Source: an uncultured Burkholderiaceae bacterium (lineage in GTDB: Bacteria > Pseudomonadota > Gammaproteobacteria > Burkholderiales > Burkholderiaceae_C). From it: DNA of 23,666 bases. The notes below the pieces were generated by a model, which was given only the letters and a program-made list of their open reading frames with translations, was not told where the DNA came from and ran no database searches. The DNA is taken from NCBI GenBank assembly GCA_938022295.1, contig CALIDR010000140.1:1-23666 (forward strand). Direction: 5' to 3'. The position numbers and the translations under genes are program-made. This document shows, piece after piece, positions 14,035 to 21,823 of this stretch. The first letter of the stretch is position 1, and each line of letters opens with the position of its first letter.

Positions 14035-15198
14035 ATGCCCGTGATCACGAACGTCGAAGACCTGCGCCAGCTCGCGCGCCGGCGCGTGCCGAAGATGTTC
14101 TACGACTACGCCGACAGCGGCTCGTGGACCGAGAGCACCTACCGCGCCAACGAGGAGGACTTCCGCCGCATCAAGCTGCGCCAGCGCGTGGCGGTGAACA
14201 TGGAGAACCGCACGACGGCGACGACGATGGCCGGCGTGCCGGTGAAGATGCCGGTGGCGATCGCGCCGACGGGCCTGACGGGCATGCAGCACGCCGACGG
14301 CGAGATCCTCGCCGCTCAGGCGGCCGAGGCGTTCGGCGTGCGCTTCACGCTGAGCACGATGAGCATCTGCTCGATCGAGGACGTGGCCGCCCACACGACG
14401 CAGCCGTTCTGGTTCCAGCTCTACGTGATGCGCGACCGCGCCTTCATCGAGCGCCTGATCGACCGCGCCAAGGCCGCGCGCTGCGACGCCCTGATGCTGA
14501 CGCTGGACCTGCAGATCCTCGGCCAGCGCCACAAGGACCTGAAGAACGGCCTGTCGGCGCCGCCCAAGCCCACGCTCGCCAACCTGCTGAACCTGGCGAC
14601 GAAACCGCGCTGGAGCCTGGGCATGCTGGGCACGAAGCGGCGCCAGTTCGGCAACATCGTCGGCCACGTGCAGGGCGTCGGCGACCTGGGCAGCCTCGCC
14701 GAGTGGACCGCCAAGCAGTTCGACCCCAAGCTCAACTGGGGCGACGTCGAGTGGATCAAGAAGCGCTGGGGCGGAAAGCTGATCCTCAAGGGCATCCTCG
14801 ACGTCGAGGATGCGAAGCTCGCCGCCGCCAGCGGCGCCGACGCGCTGATCGTCAGCAACCACGGCGGCCGCCAGCTCGACGGCGCGCCCTCGAGCATCGA
14901 GGCGCTGCCGGCGATCGTCGATGCGGTCGGCTCGAAGATCGAGGTCCACATGGACGGCGGCATCCGCAGCGGCCAGGACGTGTTCAAGGCCTGGGCGCTC
15001 GGTGCGCGCGGCACCTACATCGGCCGCGCCTTCCTGTACGGCCTGGGCGCCCTCGGCCGCGAGGGCGTCACGCGCTGCCTCGAGATCATCCACAAGGAGC
15101 TCGACCTGACGATGGCCTTCTGCGGCCACACCGACCTGCGGCGGGTCGACCGCGGCGTGCTGCTGCCGGGCACCTATCCGGGCAGCGCCGCGCGCTGA
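14035..15198 (+). CDS. lldD: FMN-dependent alpha-hydroxy-acid dehydrogenase (L-lactate dehydrogenase-like)
   Basis: TIM-barrel flavoprotein of 387 residues that oxidises an (S)-2-hydroxy acid such as L-lactate, passing electrons to quinone or oxygen. Landmarks are VPKMFYDYADSGSWTE (substrate tyrosine), AIAPTGLTGM, STMSICSIEDV, K252 (LILKGI) that steadies the flavin, H276 and R279 in SNHGGRQLDGAPS (catalytic base and substrate arginine), and the FMN-phosphate loop DGGIRSGQD / YIGRAFLYGLGA. The start at 14035 (MPVITNVEDLRQLAR) has GGAG at 14022-14025; the longer start at 13978 adds a proline-rich stretch and overlaps the promoter. Exact substrate (lactate, mandelate, glycolate) is not decidable here. 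Confidence 0.9.
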   Translation: MPVITNVEDLRQLARRRVPKMFYDYADSGSWTESTYRANEEDFRRIKLRQRVAVNMENRTTATTMAGVPVKMPVAIAPTGLTGMQHADGEILAAQAAEAFGVRFTLSTMSICSIEDVAAHTTQPFWFQLYVMRDRAFIERLIDRAKAARCDALMLTLDLQILGQRHKDLKNGLSAPPKPTLANLLNLATKPRWSLGMLGTKRRQFGNIVGHVQGVGDLGSLAEWTAKQFDPKLNWGDVEWIKKRWGGKLILKGILDVEDAKLAAASGADALIVSNHGGRQLDGAPSSIEALPAIVDAVGSKIEVHMDGGIRSGQDVFKAWALGARGTYIGRAFLYGLGALGREGVTRCLEIIHKELDLTMAFCGHTDLRRVDRGVLLPGTYPGSAAR

Positions 15199-16260
15199 TC
15201 AGGGCTCGGCCGCGAAGACGCGGTCGAGTTCGGCCGCCCAGCGCCGCTTGTCGGCCTCGGGCGCGAAGCTGGCCTCGAAGCTGTTGGCCGCGAGCTGCCA
15301 GGCGTGGCGCGCGCCCAGCTGCGGCAGCGCGGCGAACGTCTGCACGAAGTTGTCGTTGACGTAGCCGCCGAAGTACGCCGGGTCGTCGCTGTTGACGGTG
15401 GCCACCAGCCCGGCGTCGAGCAGCGCGGGCAGGTTGTGCCGCTCGAGCGAGGGGAACACGCACAGCTTGACGTTGGACAGCGGGCACACCGTCAGCGGCA
15501 CCCGCTCGCGCGCCAGGCGCTCGACGAGCGCCGGATCCTCGACACAGCGCACGCCGTGGTCGATGCGCTCGACGCGCAGCACGACGAGCGCACCGCGGAT
15601 GTAGGCCGGCGGCCCCTCCTCGCCGGCGTGGGCAACGACGTGCAGGCCGAGCTCGCGCGCCCGCGCGAACACGCGCGCGAACTTCTCCGGCGGGTGCCCG
15701 CGCTCGCTGCTGTCGAGGCCGACGCCGATGAAGTGGTCGCGGTACGGCAGCGCCTGCTCGAGCGTCGCGAACGCGGCGTCTTCGCTCAGGTGGCGCAGGA
15801 AGCACAGGATCAGCTTCGCGCTCAGGCCGAACTCCTGGTGCGCACGCTGGCACGCGTGGTGCAGGCCGACGATCACGGCCTCGATCGGCACCCCGCGCTC
15901 GGTGTGCGTCTGCGGGTCGAAGAAGACTTCGGCGTGCACGACGTTGTCGGCCGCTGCGCGCTCGAAATAGGCCCACGCCATGTCGAAGAAGTCGGCCTCG
16001 TGGCGCAGCACGCCTGCGCCGGCGTAGTAGACGTCGAGGAAGCTCTGCAGGTCGGTGAACGCGTAGGCCGCGCGCAGCGCCTCGACACCGGGGTAGGCGA
16101 GCGGCACGCGGTTGCGCTCGGCCAGGCGGAAGATCAGCTCGGGCTCGAGCGTGCCCTCCACGTGCACGTGCAGCTCGGCCTTGGGCATGCGGCGCAGCAG
16201 CGACGCCAGCGCCGCCGGGCCGCGGGCGTCGATGCGGTCGAAGTCGATCGCGGTCGTCAT
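15199..16260 (-). CDS. Adenosine deaminase family protein, probably adenine deaminase
   Basis: Zinc hydrolase of 353 residues that deaminates a 6-aminopurine. Metal and catalytic residues: H31 and H33 (ELHVHVEG), H211 and E214 (HAGEE), H235 (IDHG), D292/D293 (NSDDPAYFGGY). FFDPQTHTERG, VGLDSSERGHPPEKF and DPAYFGGY match the Pseudomonas PA0148-type subgroup, characterised as adenine deaminase rather than adenosine deaminase, so adenine to hypoxanthine is the favoured reaction. ATG 16260 lies two bases after the Rieske stop, so the two are co-transcribed. Its stop abuts the stop of the convergent LldD-like gene. Purine degradation would connect it to molybdenum-dependent xanthine dehydrogenase. 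Confidence 0.92.
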   Translation of the reverse strand: MTTAIDFDRIDARGPAALASLLRRMPKAELHVHVEGTLEPELIFRLAERNRVPLAYPGVEALRAAYAFTDLQSFLDVYYAGAGVLRHEADFFDMAWAYFERAAADNVVHAEVFFDPQTHTERGVPIEAVIVGLHHACQRAHQEFGLSAKLILCFLRHLSEDAAFATLEQALPYRDHFIGVGLDSSERGHPPEKFARVFARARELGLHVVAHAGEEGPPAYIRGALVVLRVERIDHGVRCVEDPALVERLARERVPLTVCPLSNVKLCVFPSLERHNLPALLDAGLVATVNSDDPAYFGGYVNDNFVQTFAALPQLGARHAWQLAANSFEASFAPEADKRRWAAELDRVFAAEP

Positions 16261-16262
16261 CG

Positions 16263-17247
16263 TCAGCACACTCCGAACGTGATGCCCTCGCGCTGCAGCC
16301 AGCGGCGATAGGCGGTGCTCAGGCGGTCGGCGGCGCAGTGGCGCTCGCCGCCGGCAAGCGGCAGCCGGCGCGGGCGCTGCGACTCGAGCACCGGCCGGTC
16401 CTGGCGGAAGATCGTGTCCTGGAAGCCGACGAGCGTGGCGTCGTCGCGCGTCTCGTCGGCGGTGAAGATCGTGAACCAGACGCGGCAGGCCTCGGGCTCG
16501 GTGGGCGCCACCCACAGCGCGTACGCTTCCTGCGGCGCCTCGCCCTCGCCGCGCTTGGCCAGCACCGCGCCGTACGGCGACAGCACCTGGTAGCGGTAGT
16601 CGACCCAGCCGGCGGCGCTCGCGGCGGCGCTGCCCTGCGGCTGCCAGGCGCGGTAGTGCGGCACGCCGGGGCGGCCGTGGGCGTCGTCGACGACGTCGTA
16701 GTTCGGCACCTCGAGGTGGCCGCGATCGCCGAGCCGGCCTTCGTGGACGAGGCCGAAGTGCGCCGTGTCGAGGAAGTTCTCGACCACCCGCGGCGCGCTC
16801 GTCGCGACGTCGTACGGGCCGCACAGCAGGCGGCGTGCCGGCAGGTCGGCGAGCAGCGGCGGCGCGTGGGGCGGGGGCCGCAGGCGCATCGGCCGCCGCC
16901 ACCCACAGCAGGCCGTGCGCCTCGGCGACGGCCCAGGCGGTGGCGCAGAGGTCGGCCGGCGGCTCGAACGCGGGCCGCGCCGGGATGCGGCGGCAGCGCC
17001 CGTCGGCGGCGTAGCGCCAGCCGTGGTACGGGCATTCGAGCAGGCCGGCGTCGACGCGCCCGCGCGACAGCCGCGCGCCGCGGTGCGGGCAGCGGTCGGT
17101 GAAGGCGCGCGGCTCGCGGCCGTCGTGCCACAGCACGAGCGGCTGGCCGAGCCACGTCGCGGCCAGCGGCTGGTCGGCGGCCAGCTCGGCGGCGGCCGCC
17201 ACCGGCAGCCACCAGCGCGACTCGGGGATCGGCAGCGCGTCGTCCAT
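16263..17247 (-). pseudogene. Rieske non-heme iron oxygenase alpha subunit, frameshifted
   Basis: The N-terminal half has a Rieske [2Fe-2S] domain: C53 and H55 in CPHRG, C72 and H75 in CPYHGW. It reads well to GLLWVAAADAP. From there the family sequence continues only in another frame: PLLADLPARRLLCGPYDVA, the mononuclear iron site ENFLDTAHFGLVH, and the end REGITFGVC. Removing one base from the five-G run at 16873-16877 (five C on the coding strand) restores one frame of about 327 residues. As given the gene is broken. Relatives demethylate or hydroxylate aromatics (VanA) or N-demethylate purines; the coupled adenine deaminase hints at a purine-related substrate, which is inference. Confidence 0.85.
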
Positions 17248-17287
17248 CGGCCCGAGCCTACACGCTTCGCGCCGGCACGGGCCCCGT

Positions 17288-17671
17288 TCAGCCGCCGGCG
17301 TCGCCGCGGATCAGCGCGACGAGCTGCGGCAGGCGGCGCGCCACCGCGCGTTCGGCATCGGCCTCGATGCGCCGGTACAGCGCGAGCACCTGCTCGCCGG
17401 TGGGCGTGAGCCGCGCCCCGCCGCCGGCGCTGCCGCCGCGCTGCTTCTCGACGAGCGGGGCGACGAAATCGCGGTTCATCGCCTGCACGAGCGACCACAC
17501 GCGCTGGTAGCTCATGCCCATGCGGCGGCCGGCCTCGGCGATCGAGCCGGTCTCGGCGATGCCCTGCAGCACGTCGGCCTTGCCGGGGCCGATCGCGACC
17601 GCGTGCTTGAGCTGCACCCGGAAGCGCGTGGTGGCGTCGAGCCCCGGGCGGTCGTCGGTGCGGTGCGGCAT
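17288..17671 (-). CDS. modE: ModE-type winged-helix regulator lacking the molybdate-binding domain
   Basis: The 127-residue protein matches the N-terminal DNA-binding domain of ModE: LKHAVAIGPGKADVLQGIAETGSIAEAGRRMGMSYQRVWSLVQAMNRDF, then the wing GGSAGGGARLTPTGEQVLALYRRIE. The C-terminal tandem Mop/TOBE domains of full-length ModE are absent, so molybdate sensing must come from elsewhere or be lost. I chose MPHRTDD at 17671; an upstream ATG at 17734 would start inside the operator region. Divergent from modA and, in the other direction, first gene before the Rieske and deaminase genes. Confidence 0.9.
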   Translation of the reverse strand: MPHRTDDRPGLDATTRFRVQLKHAVAIGPGKADVLQGIAETGSIAEAGRRMGMSYQRVWSLVQAMNRDFVAPLVEKQRGGSAGGGARLTPTGEQVLALYRRIEADAERAVARRLPQLVALIRGDAGG

Positions 17672-17706
17672 GGCGGGATTGTGCGGCCACGGCGAGCGGC
17701 AATGCT

Positions 17707-17749
17707 TCGATATACTCGCTCTACGATATCGCATACGAAAGATATCGAG
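17707..17749. promoter_or_regulatory. AT-rich operator/promoter between modE and modA (candidate ModE boxes)
   Basis: This short AT-rich island in very GC-rich DNA has three ATAT elements: TCGATATA at 17707-17714, the palindrome CGATATCG at 17725-17732, and ATATCGA at 17742-17748. The outer copies are an inverted repeat (TCGATAT / ATATCGA). ModE sites in other bacteria are TATA-rich inverted repeats flanked by CG, so these are candidate ModE boxes. TATACT at 17711-17716 is a possible -10 for modA. Confidence 0.55.
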
Positions 17750-17811
17750 CCCTCCCCGAAGCCTTCATGTCGTCGGCCGCCGCGCCGACCGCTCGCCGAA
17801 AGGACACCCTC

Positions 17812-18600
17812 ATGGATCTGCTTCGCCGTCGCCTGTGGGCGCTGCTCGCCACCCTGGGTCTGGCCGCCGCGGCGCCGCTGGCCGCGCAGACGCCGCCGGT
17901 GCCGACCCTGGCCGCCGCGGCCGACCTGAAGTTCGCGATCGAGGAAGTCGCCTCGCGCTTCGAGAAGGAGACCGGCCACAAGCTGCGCCTCGTGTTCGGC
18001 TCGTCCGGGAGCTTCTACTCGCAGATCCTGCAGGGCGCGCCGTTCCAGATGTTCATGTCGGCCGACGAGGACTTCGTCTTCAGGCTGCACGACGCCGGCA
18101 AGACGCCCGACCGCGGGCGGCTCTACGCCGTCGGCCGCATCGGCATCAAGGTGCCCGCCGGGTCGCCGCTGAAGGCCGACGGCGAGCTGAAGGACCTCGC
18201 CGCGGCGCTGAAGGACGGCCGGCTGCAGAAGTTCGCGATCGCCAACCCCGACCACGCGCCGTACGGCATGCGCGCGCGCGAGGCGCTGCAGCACGCGGGG
18301 CTATGGGAGGCGATCCAGCCGAAGCTGGTCTACGGCGAGAACATCTCGCAGACCGCGCAGTTCGCCACCTCGGGCTCGACGCAGGGCGGGATCATCGCGC
18401 TGTCGCTGGCGCTGGCGCCGCAGGTCGCGCGGCTCGGCGACTTCGCGCTGATTCCCGAGAGCTGGCACCAGCCGCTCAAGCAGCGCATGGTGCTGACGAA
18501 GGACGCCCCGCCGGCGCTGCGCGCGTTCTACGACTACCTCGCCACGCCGCCGGCGCAGGACATCATGAAGCGCTACGGCTTCGAGATGCCGCGCGACTGA
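17812..18600 (+). CDS. modA: Molybdate ABC transporter substrate-binding protein ModA
   Basis: Periplasmic molybdate/tungstate receptor of 262 residues. The signal peptide spans about residues 1-26 (RRRLWALLATLGLAAAAPLAAQ). The mature part has the ModA pattern: LAAAADLKFAIEEVASRFEKETGHKLRLVFGSSGSFYSQI with the oxyanion-binding serines, PFQMFMSADEDFV, IANPDHAPYGMRAREALQ and GENISQTAQFATSGSTQGG. ATG 17812 has AAAGGA at 17799-17804; an upstream ATG at 17767 would spoil the signal peptide. It is followed 19 bp later by modB. Confidence 0.95.
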   Translation: MDLLRRRLWALLATLGLAAAAPLAAQTPPVPTLAAAADLKFAIEEVASRFEKETGHKLRLVFGSSGSFYSQILQGAPFQMFMSADEDFVFRLHDAGKTPDRGRLYAVGRIGIKVPAGSPLKADGELKDLAAALKDGRLQKFAIANPDHAPYGMRAREALQHAGLWEAIQPKLVYGENISQTAQFATSGSTQGGIIALSLALAPQVARLGDFALIPESWHQPLKQRMVLTKDAPPALRAFYDYLATPPAQDIMKRYGFEMPRD

Positions 18601-18619
18601 AGAGGCCGCCACCCCCGCG

Positions 18620-19285
18620 ATGGACTGGCAGGCCCTCGTCCTGTCGCTCGAGCTGGCGGTGGTCACGCTCGCGGTGCTGCTGCCGATCGGCGTCGCGCTC
18701 GGCCGCTGGCTCGCCGTCTCGACGTGGCGCGGCAAGGCGTGGGTCGAGGCGGCCGTCGTGCTGCCACTCGTGCTGCCGCCCACCGTGCTCGGCTACTACC
18801 TGCTCGTCTCGCTCGGCGGCGCCTCGCCCGTCGGGCGCTGGATGCTCGAGACGTTCGACGTGCGGCTCACGTTCAACTTCCTCGGCCTGGTGATCGCGTC
18901 GGTCGTCTTCAACGTGCCGTTCATGGTGCAGCCGGTGCAGCGCGCGTTCGAGGCCATCCCGCGCCAGCTCGACGAGGCGGCCGCCGTCAGCGGCCTCGGG
19001 TTCTGGCAGACCCTCGTGCGCGTCGAGCTGCCGCTGGCGTGGCCCGGCATCCTCTCGGCGATGGTGCTGACGTTCGTGCACACGCTCGGCGAGTTCGGCG
19101 TCGTGCTGATGGTGGGCGGCAGCATCCCCGGCGAGACGAAGACGATCGCGATCTCGATCTACGACCGCGTGCAGGCGTTCGACCTGCAAAGCGCCGACCG
19201 CATGGCGCTGCTGCTGCTCGTGCTGTCGCTGACGGCGGTGGCGGCGTCGTTCTTCGCCACCGCGAAGCTCACGGCGCGGCGATGA
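18620..19285 (+). CDS. modB: Molybdate ABC transporter permease ModB
   Basis: The 221-residue inner-membrane permease has about five hydrophobic segments. LPLVLPPTVLGYYLLVSLG near the N-terminus and the ABC-docking EAA loop (AFEAIPRQLDEAAAVSGLGFWQTLVRVELPLAWPGIL) are classic ModB features, as is HTLGEFGVVLMVGGSIPGETKT. The stop overlaps modC as ATGA (19282-19285). Confidence 0.95.
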   Translation: MDWQALVLSLELAVVTLAVLLPIGVALGRWLAVSTWRGKAWVEAAVVLPLVLPPTVLGYYLLVSLGGASPVGRWMLETFDVRLTFNFLGLVIASVVFNVPFMVQPVQRAFEAIPRQLDEAAAVSGLGFWQTLVRVELPLAWPGILSAMVLTFVHTLGEFGVVLMVGGSIPGETKTIAISIYDRVQAFDLQSADRMALLLLVLSLTAVAASFFATAKLTARR

Positions 19286-20427
19286 AGATGTCGGGCACCG
19301 AGGTCGAAGCGGCGGCCGGCGCTGCGCTCGAAGTCGAGGTCGAGCAGGCGGCGCCGATGCCGCTGTCGGGCGCGTTCCGCTGCGACGCCGGCGAACTGCT
19401 CGCCCTCGTCGGCCCGTCGGGCGCGGGCAAGACTTCGATGATGCGCGTGCTCGCCGGGCTGATGCGGCCGCAGACGGGGCGCGTCGTCGTCGGCGGCGAG
19501 GTCTGGTGCGACACCGCGCGCGGCGTGTGCCTGCCGCCGCAGCGGCGGCACGTGGGCCTGGTGTTCCAGAACTACGCGCTGATGCCGCACCTGAGCGCGC
19601 TCGACAACGTCGCGCTGTCGCTGCTGCACCTGCCGCGCGACGAGCGGCGGCAGCGCGCGCGCCACTGGCTCGACCACGTGCACCTGAGCGCCGAGCAGCA
19701 GCAGCGGCGGCCGGCGTGGCTGTCCGGCGGGCAGCAGCAGCGCGTCGCGGTGGCGCGCGCGCTGGCGCGCGAGCCGCGGCTGCTGCTGCTCGACGAGCCG
19801 TTCTCCGCCGTCGACCAGATGAGCCGTCGCGGCCTGTACCGGCTGCTGGCCGGGCTGCGGCGCGAGCTGGCGATCCCGATCCTGCTCGTCACGCACGACC
19901 TGCAGGAGGCGCGGCTCCTGTCCGACCGCCTCGTCGTGATGGACGCCGGCCGCGTGCTGCAGCAGGGCACGCCGCAGGCGATCCACCACGCGCCGCGCAA
20001 CGCGCGGGTGGCCGACCTGGTCGGCATCCAGAACCGCTTCCACGGCACCTGGGAGGGGCCCGCCGACGCGCCGGGCTGGGGCTGGCTGCGCTGGACCGGC
20101 GCCGACGGCACGCCCGGCCCGCGCCTGCGCGTGCGCGACAAGGGCAAGATCCCCGCCGGGCAGGCCGTGGCCTGGGTGATCCCGAGCGACGGCCTCACGG
20201 TGCTCGACCGCGCCGCCGCCGGTGCCGACGAGTTCGGCGCCGTCGTCGCCGAGGCGCGCCACCTGGGCGAGATCACGCTCGCGACGCTGCAGCTCGACGT
20301 GCTCGGCGGCGTGCCGCTGCTGCTGACGCTGGCCGGCGCGCAGCGCCAGCAGCTGGCGCCGCACCAGCGCAGCGCCGTGCGGCTCGACAGCGCTTTGGTG
20401 CACGTGATGCCGATGCGATCTCGCTGA
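19282..20427 (+). CDS. modC: Molybdate ABC transporter ATP-binding protein ModC
   Basis: ATPase of 381 residues that drives molybdate import. Walker A is GPSGAGKT (44-51), followed by the Q-loop VFQNYAL, the signature LSGGQQQR, Walker B LLLLDEPFSAVD and the switch histidine in VTHD. From about residue 300 a C-terminal TOBE-like domain (KGKIPAGQAVAWVIPSDGLTVL, then VVAEARHLGEITLATLQLD) is present, the part that binds oxyanion in ModC. The N-terminal 25 residues are unusually acidic and short of the usual strand. It is translationally coupled to modB and 10 bp ahead of the next gene. Confidence 0.95.
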   Translation: MKMSGTEVEAAAGAALEVEVEQAAPMPLSGAFRCDAGELLALVGPSGAGKTSMMRVLAGLMRPQTGRVVVGGEVWCDTARGVCLPPQRRHVGLVFQNYALMPHLSALDNVALSLLHLPRDERRQRARHWLDHVHLSAEQQQRRPAWLSGGQQQRVAVARALAREPRLLLLDEPFSAVDQMSRRGLYRLLAGLRRELAIPILLVTHDLQEARLLSDRLVVMDAGRVLQQGTPQAIHHAPRNARVADLVGIQNRFHGTWEGPADAPGWGWLRWTGADGTPGPRLRVRDKGKIPAGQAVAWVIPSDGLTVLDRAAAGADEFGAVVAEARHLGEITLATLQLDVLGGVPLLLTLAGAQRQQLAPHQRSAVRLDSALVHVMPMRSR

Positions 20428-20437
20428 GGGCTTGCCG

Positions 20438-21721
20438 ATGCCGCCATCCACCGCCACTCCGCCGGCCCCGCGCGTCGTCGTCCTCGGCGCCGGCGACGTC
20501 GGCTCGGCCGTCGCCCACCGGCTGTTCGTGCTCGGCGCCGACGTCGTGCTCGCCGACGAGCCGCGCCCGCCGCACCCGCGCCGCGGCATGGCGTTCGCCG
20601 ACGCCTGGTTCGACGGCACCGCGACGCTCGAGGGCGTGAGCGCGGCGCTGGCGCACGACCCGGCGGAACTCGGCACGCTGGCGCAGTCGCTCGACGTGCT
20701 GCCGTGCACCGACGCGCCGTGGGCCGACGTCGTCGCCGCCTGGCGGCCCGACGCGCTCGTCGACGCGCGGATGCGCAAGCGCGAGGTGCCGCCCGACCTG
20801 CGCGGCCACGCGCCCGTCGTCGTCGGCCTCGGCCCGGGGTTCGAGCCCGGCCGCAACTGCACGCTCGCCGCCGAGACGGCGTGGGGCGACGCGCTCGGCG
20901 CCACCTCGGCCAGCGCCGGCACCGCGCCGCTGGCCGGCGAGCCGCGGCGCCTCGAGGGGCTGGCGCGCGAGCGTTTCGTCTACGCCGCAGTCGCCGGGCC
21001 ATGGCGGACGATGGCGCACATCGGCGATCGCGTCGCGGCCGGCCAGCCGGTGGGCGAGCTGGCGGGCGCGCCGGTGGCCGCGCCGGTGGGCGGCGCGCTG
21101 CGCGGGCTGACCCGCGACGGCGTGGCCGTGCGCGCGGGGCAGAAGATCGTCGAGGTCGACCCGCGCGCCGAGCCCGACGTGCGCGGGCTCGGCCTCAGGC
21201 CCGCGGCGATCGCGCGCGGCGTGGCGCGTGCGATCGGGCTCGGCGACGACCTCGCCGAGGCGTTCTTCGGCTTCGAGGCGTCGATGCGCCCGACGCTCGA
21301 CTGCATCCCGATGTCGATGCGGCTCAAGCTCGACCGCTGCGGCCTGAAGGTCTCGCTCGCCCAGTGGCGCGCGCTGCCGCGCGTGCTGCGCGAGGCGCTG
21401 CTGGAGACGCCGAGCGACGACCCGCGCAGCCTCGTTCGCCTGCGCGCACTGCTGCGCCGCGCCGTGGGCCACCATGCGCCCGACGGACAGCCGCCGGCCA
21501 TCCAGCCGCCCGCCGATGCGCCCGCCGCCGACACGGTGCCGGCGCAGGTGCAGCGGCAGTGGGCCGCGCAGCACGCCGGCCCGCTGCCGCTGCAGCGCTG
21601 GGCGGCGCTCGCCCCGCTGCAGCGCTACGCGCTGCTGAAGCTCGCCACCGCGCGCCACGGCCTGAACTGGCCGGCGGCGCTCGCCGAGTTCGGCCTGGCC
21701 GGCGATGCGCCGGCCCGCTGA
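20438..21721 (+). CDS. Fusion of YqeB/EF2563-type molybdenum hydroxylase accessory domain with nitrate-reductase-associated domain
   Basis: The 427-residue protein has two recognisable parts. Residues 1-270 follow the YqeB/EF2563 family linked to selenium-dependent molybdenum hydroxylases: Rossmann start VVVLGAGDVGSAVAHRLF, MAFADAWFDG, ALVDARMRKR, VVVGLGPGFEPGRNC, and a lipoyl-like hairpin IGDRVAAGQPVGELAGAPVAAPVGG. From about 283 it matches the nitrate-reductase-associated family: FFGFEASMRPTLDCIPMSMR, KLDRCGLKVSLAQWRALP, and at the end PLQRWAALAPLQRYALLKLA plus PAALAEFGL. A proline-rich stretch splits the second domain. TGAGGG at 20425-20430 supports ATG 20438 rather than TTG 20432. Its place downstream of modC points to molybdoenzyme maturation; the biochemical role of neither half is established. 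Confidence 0.82.
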   Translation: MPPSTATPPAPRVVVLGAGDVGSAVAHRLFVLGADVVLADEPRPPHPRRGMAFADAWFDGTATLEGVSAALAHDPAELGTLAQSLDVLPCTDAPWADVVAAWRPDALVDARMRKREVPPDLRGHAPVVVGLGPGFEPGRNCTLAAETAWGDALGATSASAGTAPLAGEPRRLEGLARERFVYAAVAGPWRTMAHIGDRVAAGQPVGELAGAPVAAPVGGALRGLTRDGVAVRAGQKIVEVDPRAEPDVRGLGLRPAAIARGVARAIGLGDDLAEAFFGFEASMRPTLDCIPMSMRLKLDRCGLKVSLAQWRALPRVLREALLETPSDDPRSLVRLRALLRRAVGHHAPDGQPPAIQPPADAPAADTVPAQVQRQWAAQHAGPLPLQRWAALAPLQRYALLKLATARHGLNWPAALAEFGLAGDAPAR

Positions 21722-21793
21722 GCCGTCGCCGCCCGCATCGCCGGCGGCGCTCGCCGCGCACCGGGCCGCCGCCGCAGGCATCGCCGGCGCGAC

Positions 21794-21823
21794 TTGACGG
21801 CGCGCCACCCGTCGCGCCACGAT
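21794..21823 (+). promoter_or_regulatory. Possible promoter upstream of the dodecin gene
   Basis: TTGACG (21794-21799) and CACGAT (21818-21823) are separated by 18 bp, 160 bp before the dodecin start. The -35 is good and the -10 poor. The rest of the gap (21722-21983) shows only GC-rich inverted repeats such as CGGCGGC/GCCGCCG and a direct repeat GCATCGCCGGCG. Confidence 0.3.

Noticed and set aside
15199..17247. 682-residue minus-strand frame as a natural Rieske-deaminase fusion
   Set aside because: The middle third is Arg/Pro-rich nonsense that replaces the oxygenase catalytic domain, which is present in another frame, and the deaminase has its own ATG right after the Rieske stop. The continuity is a by-product of the frameshift.
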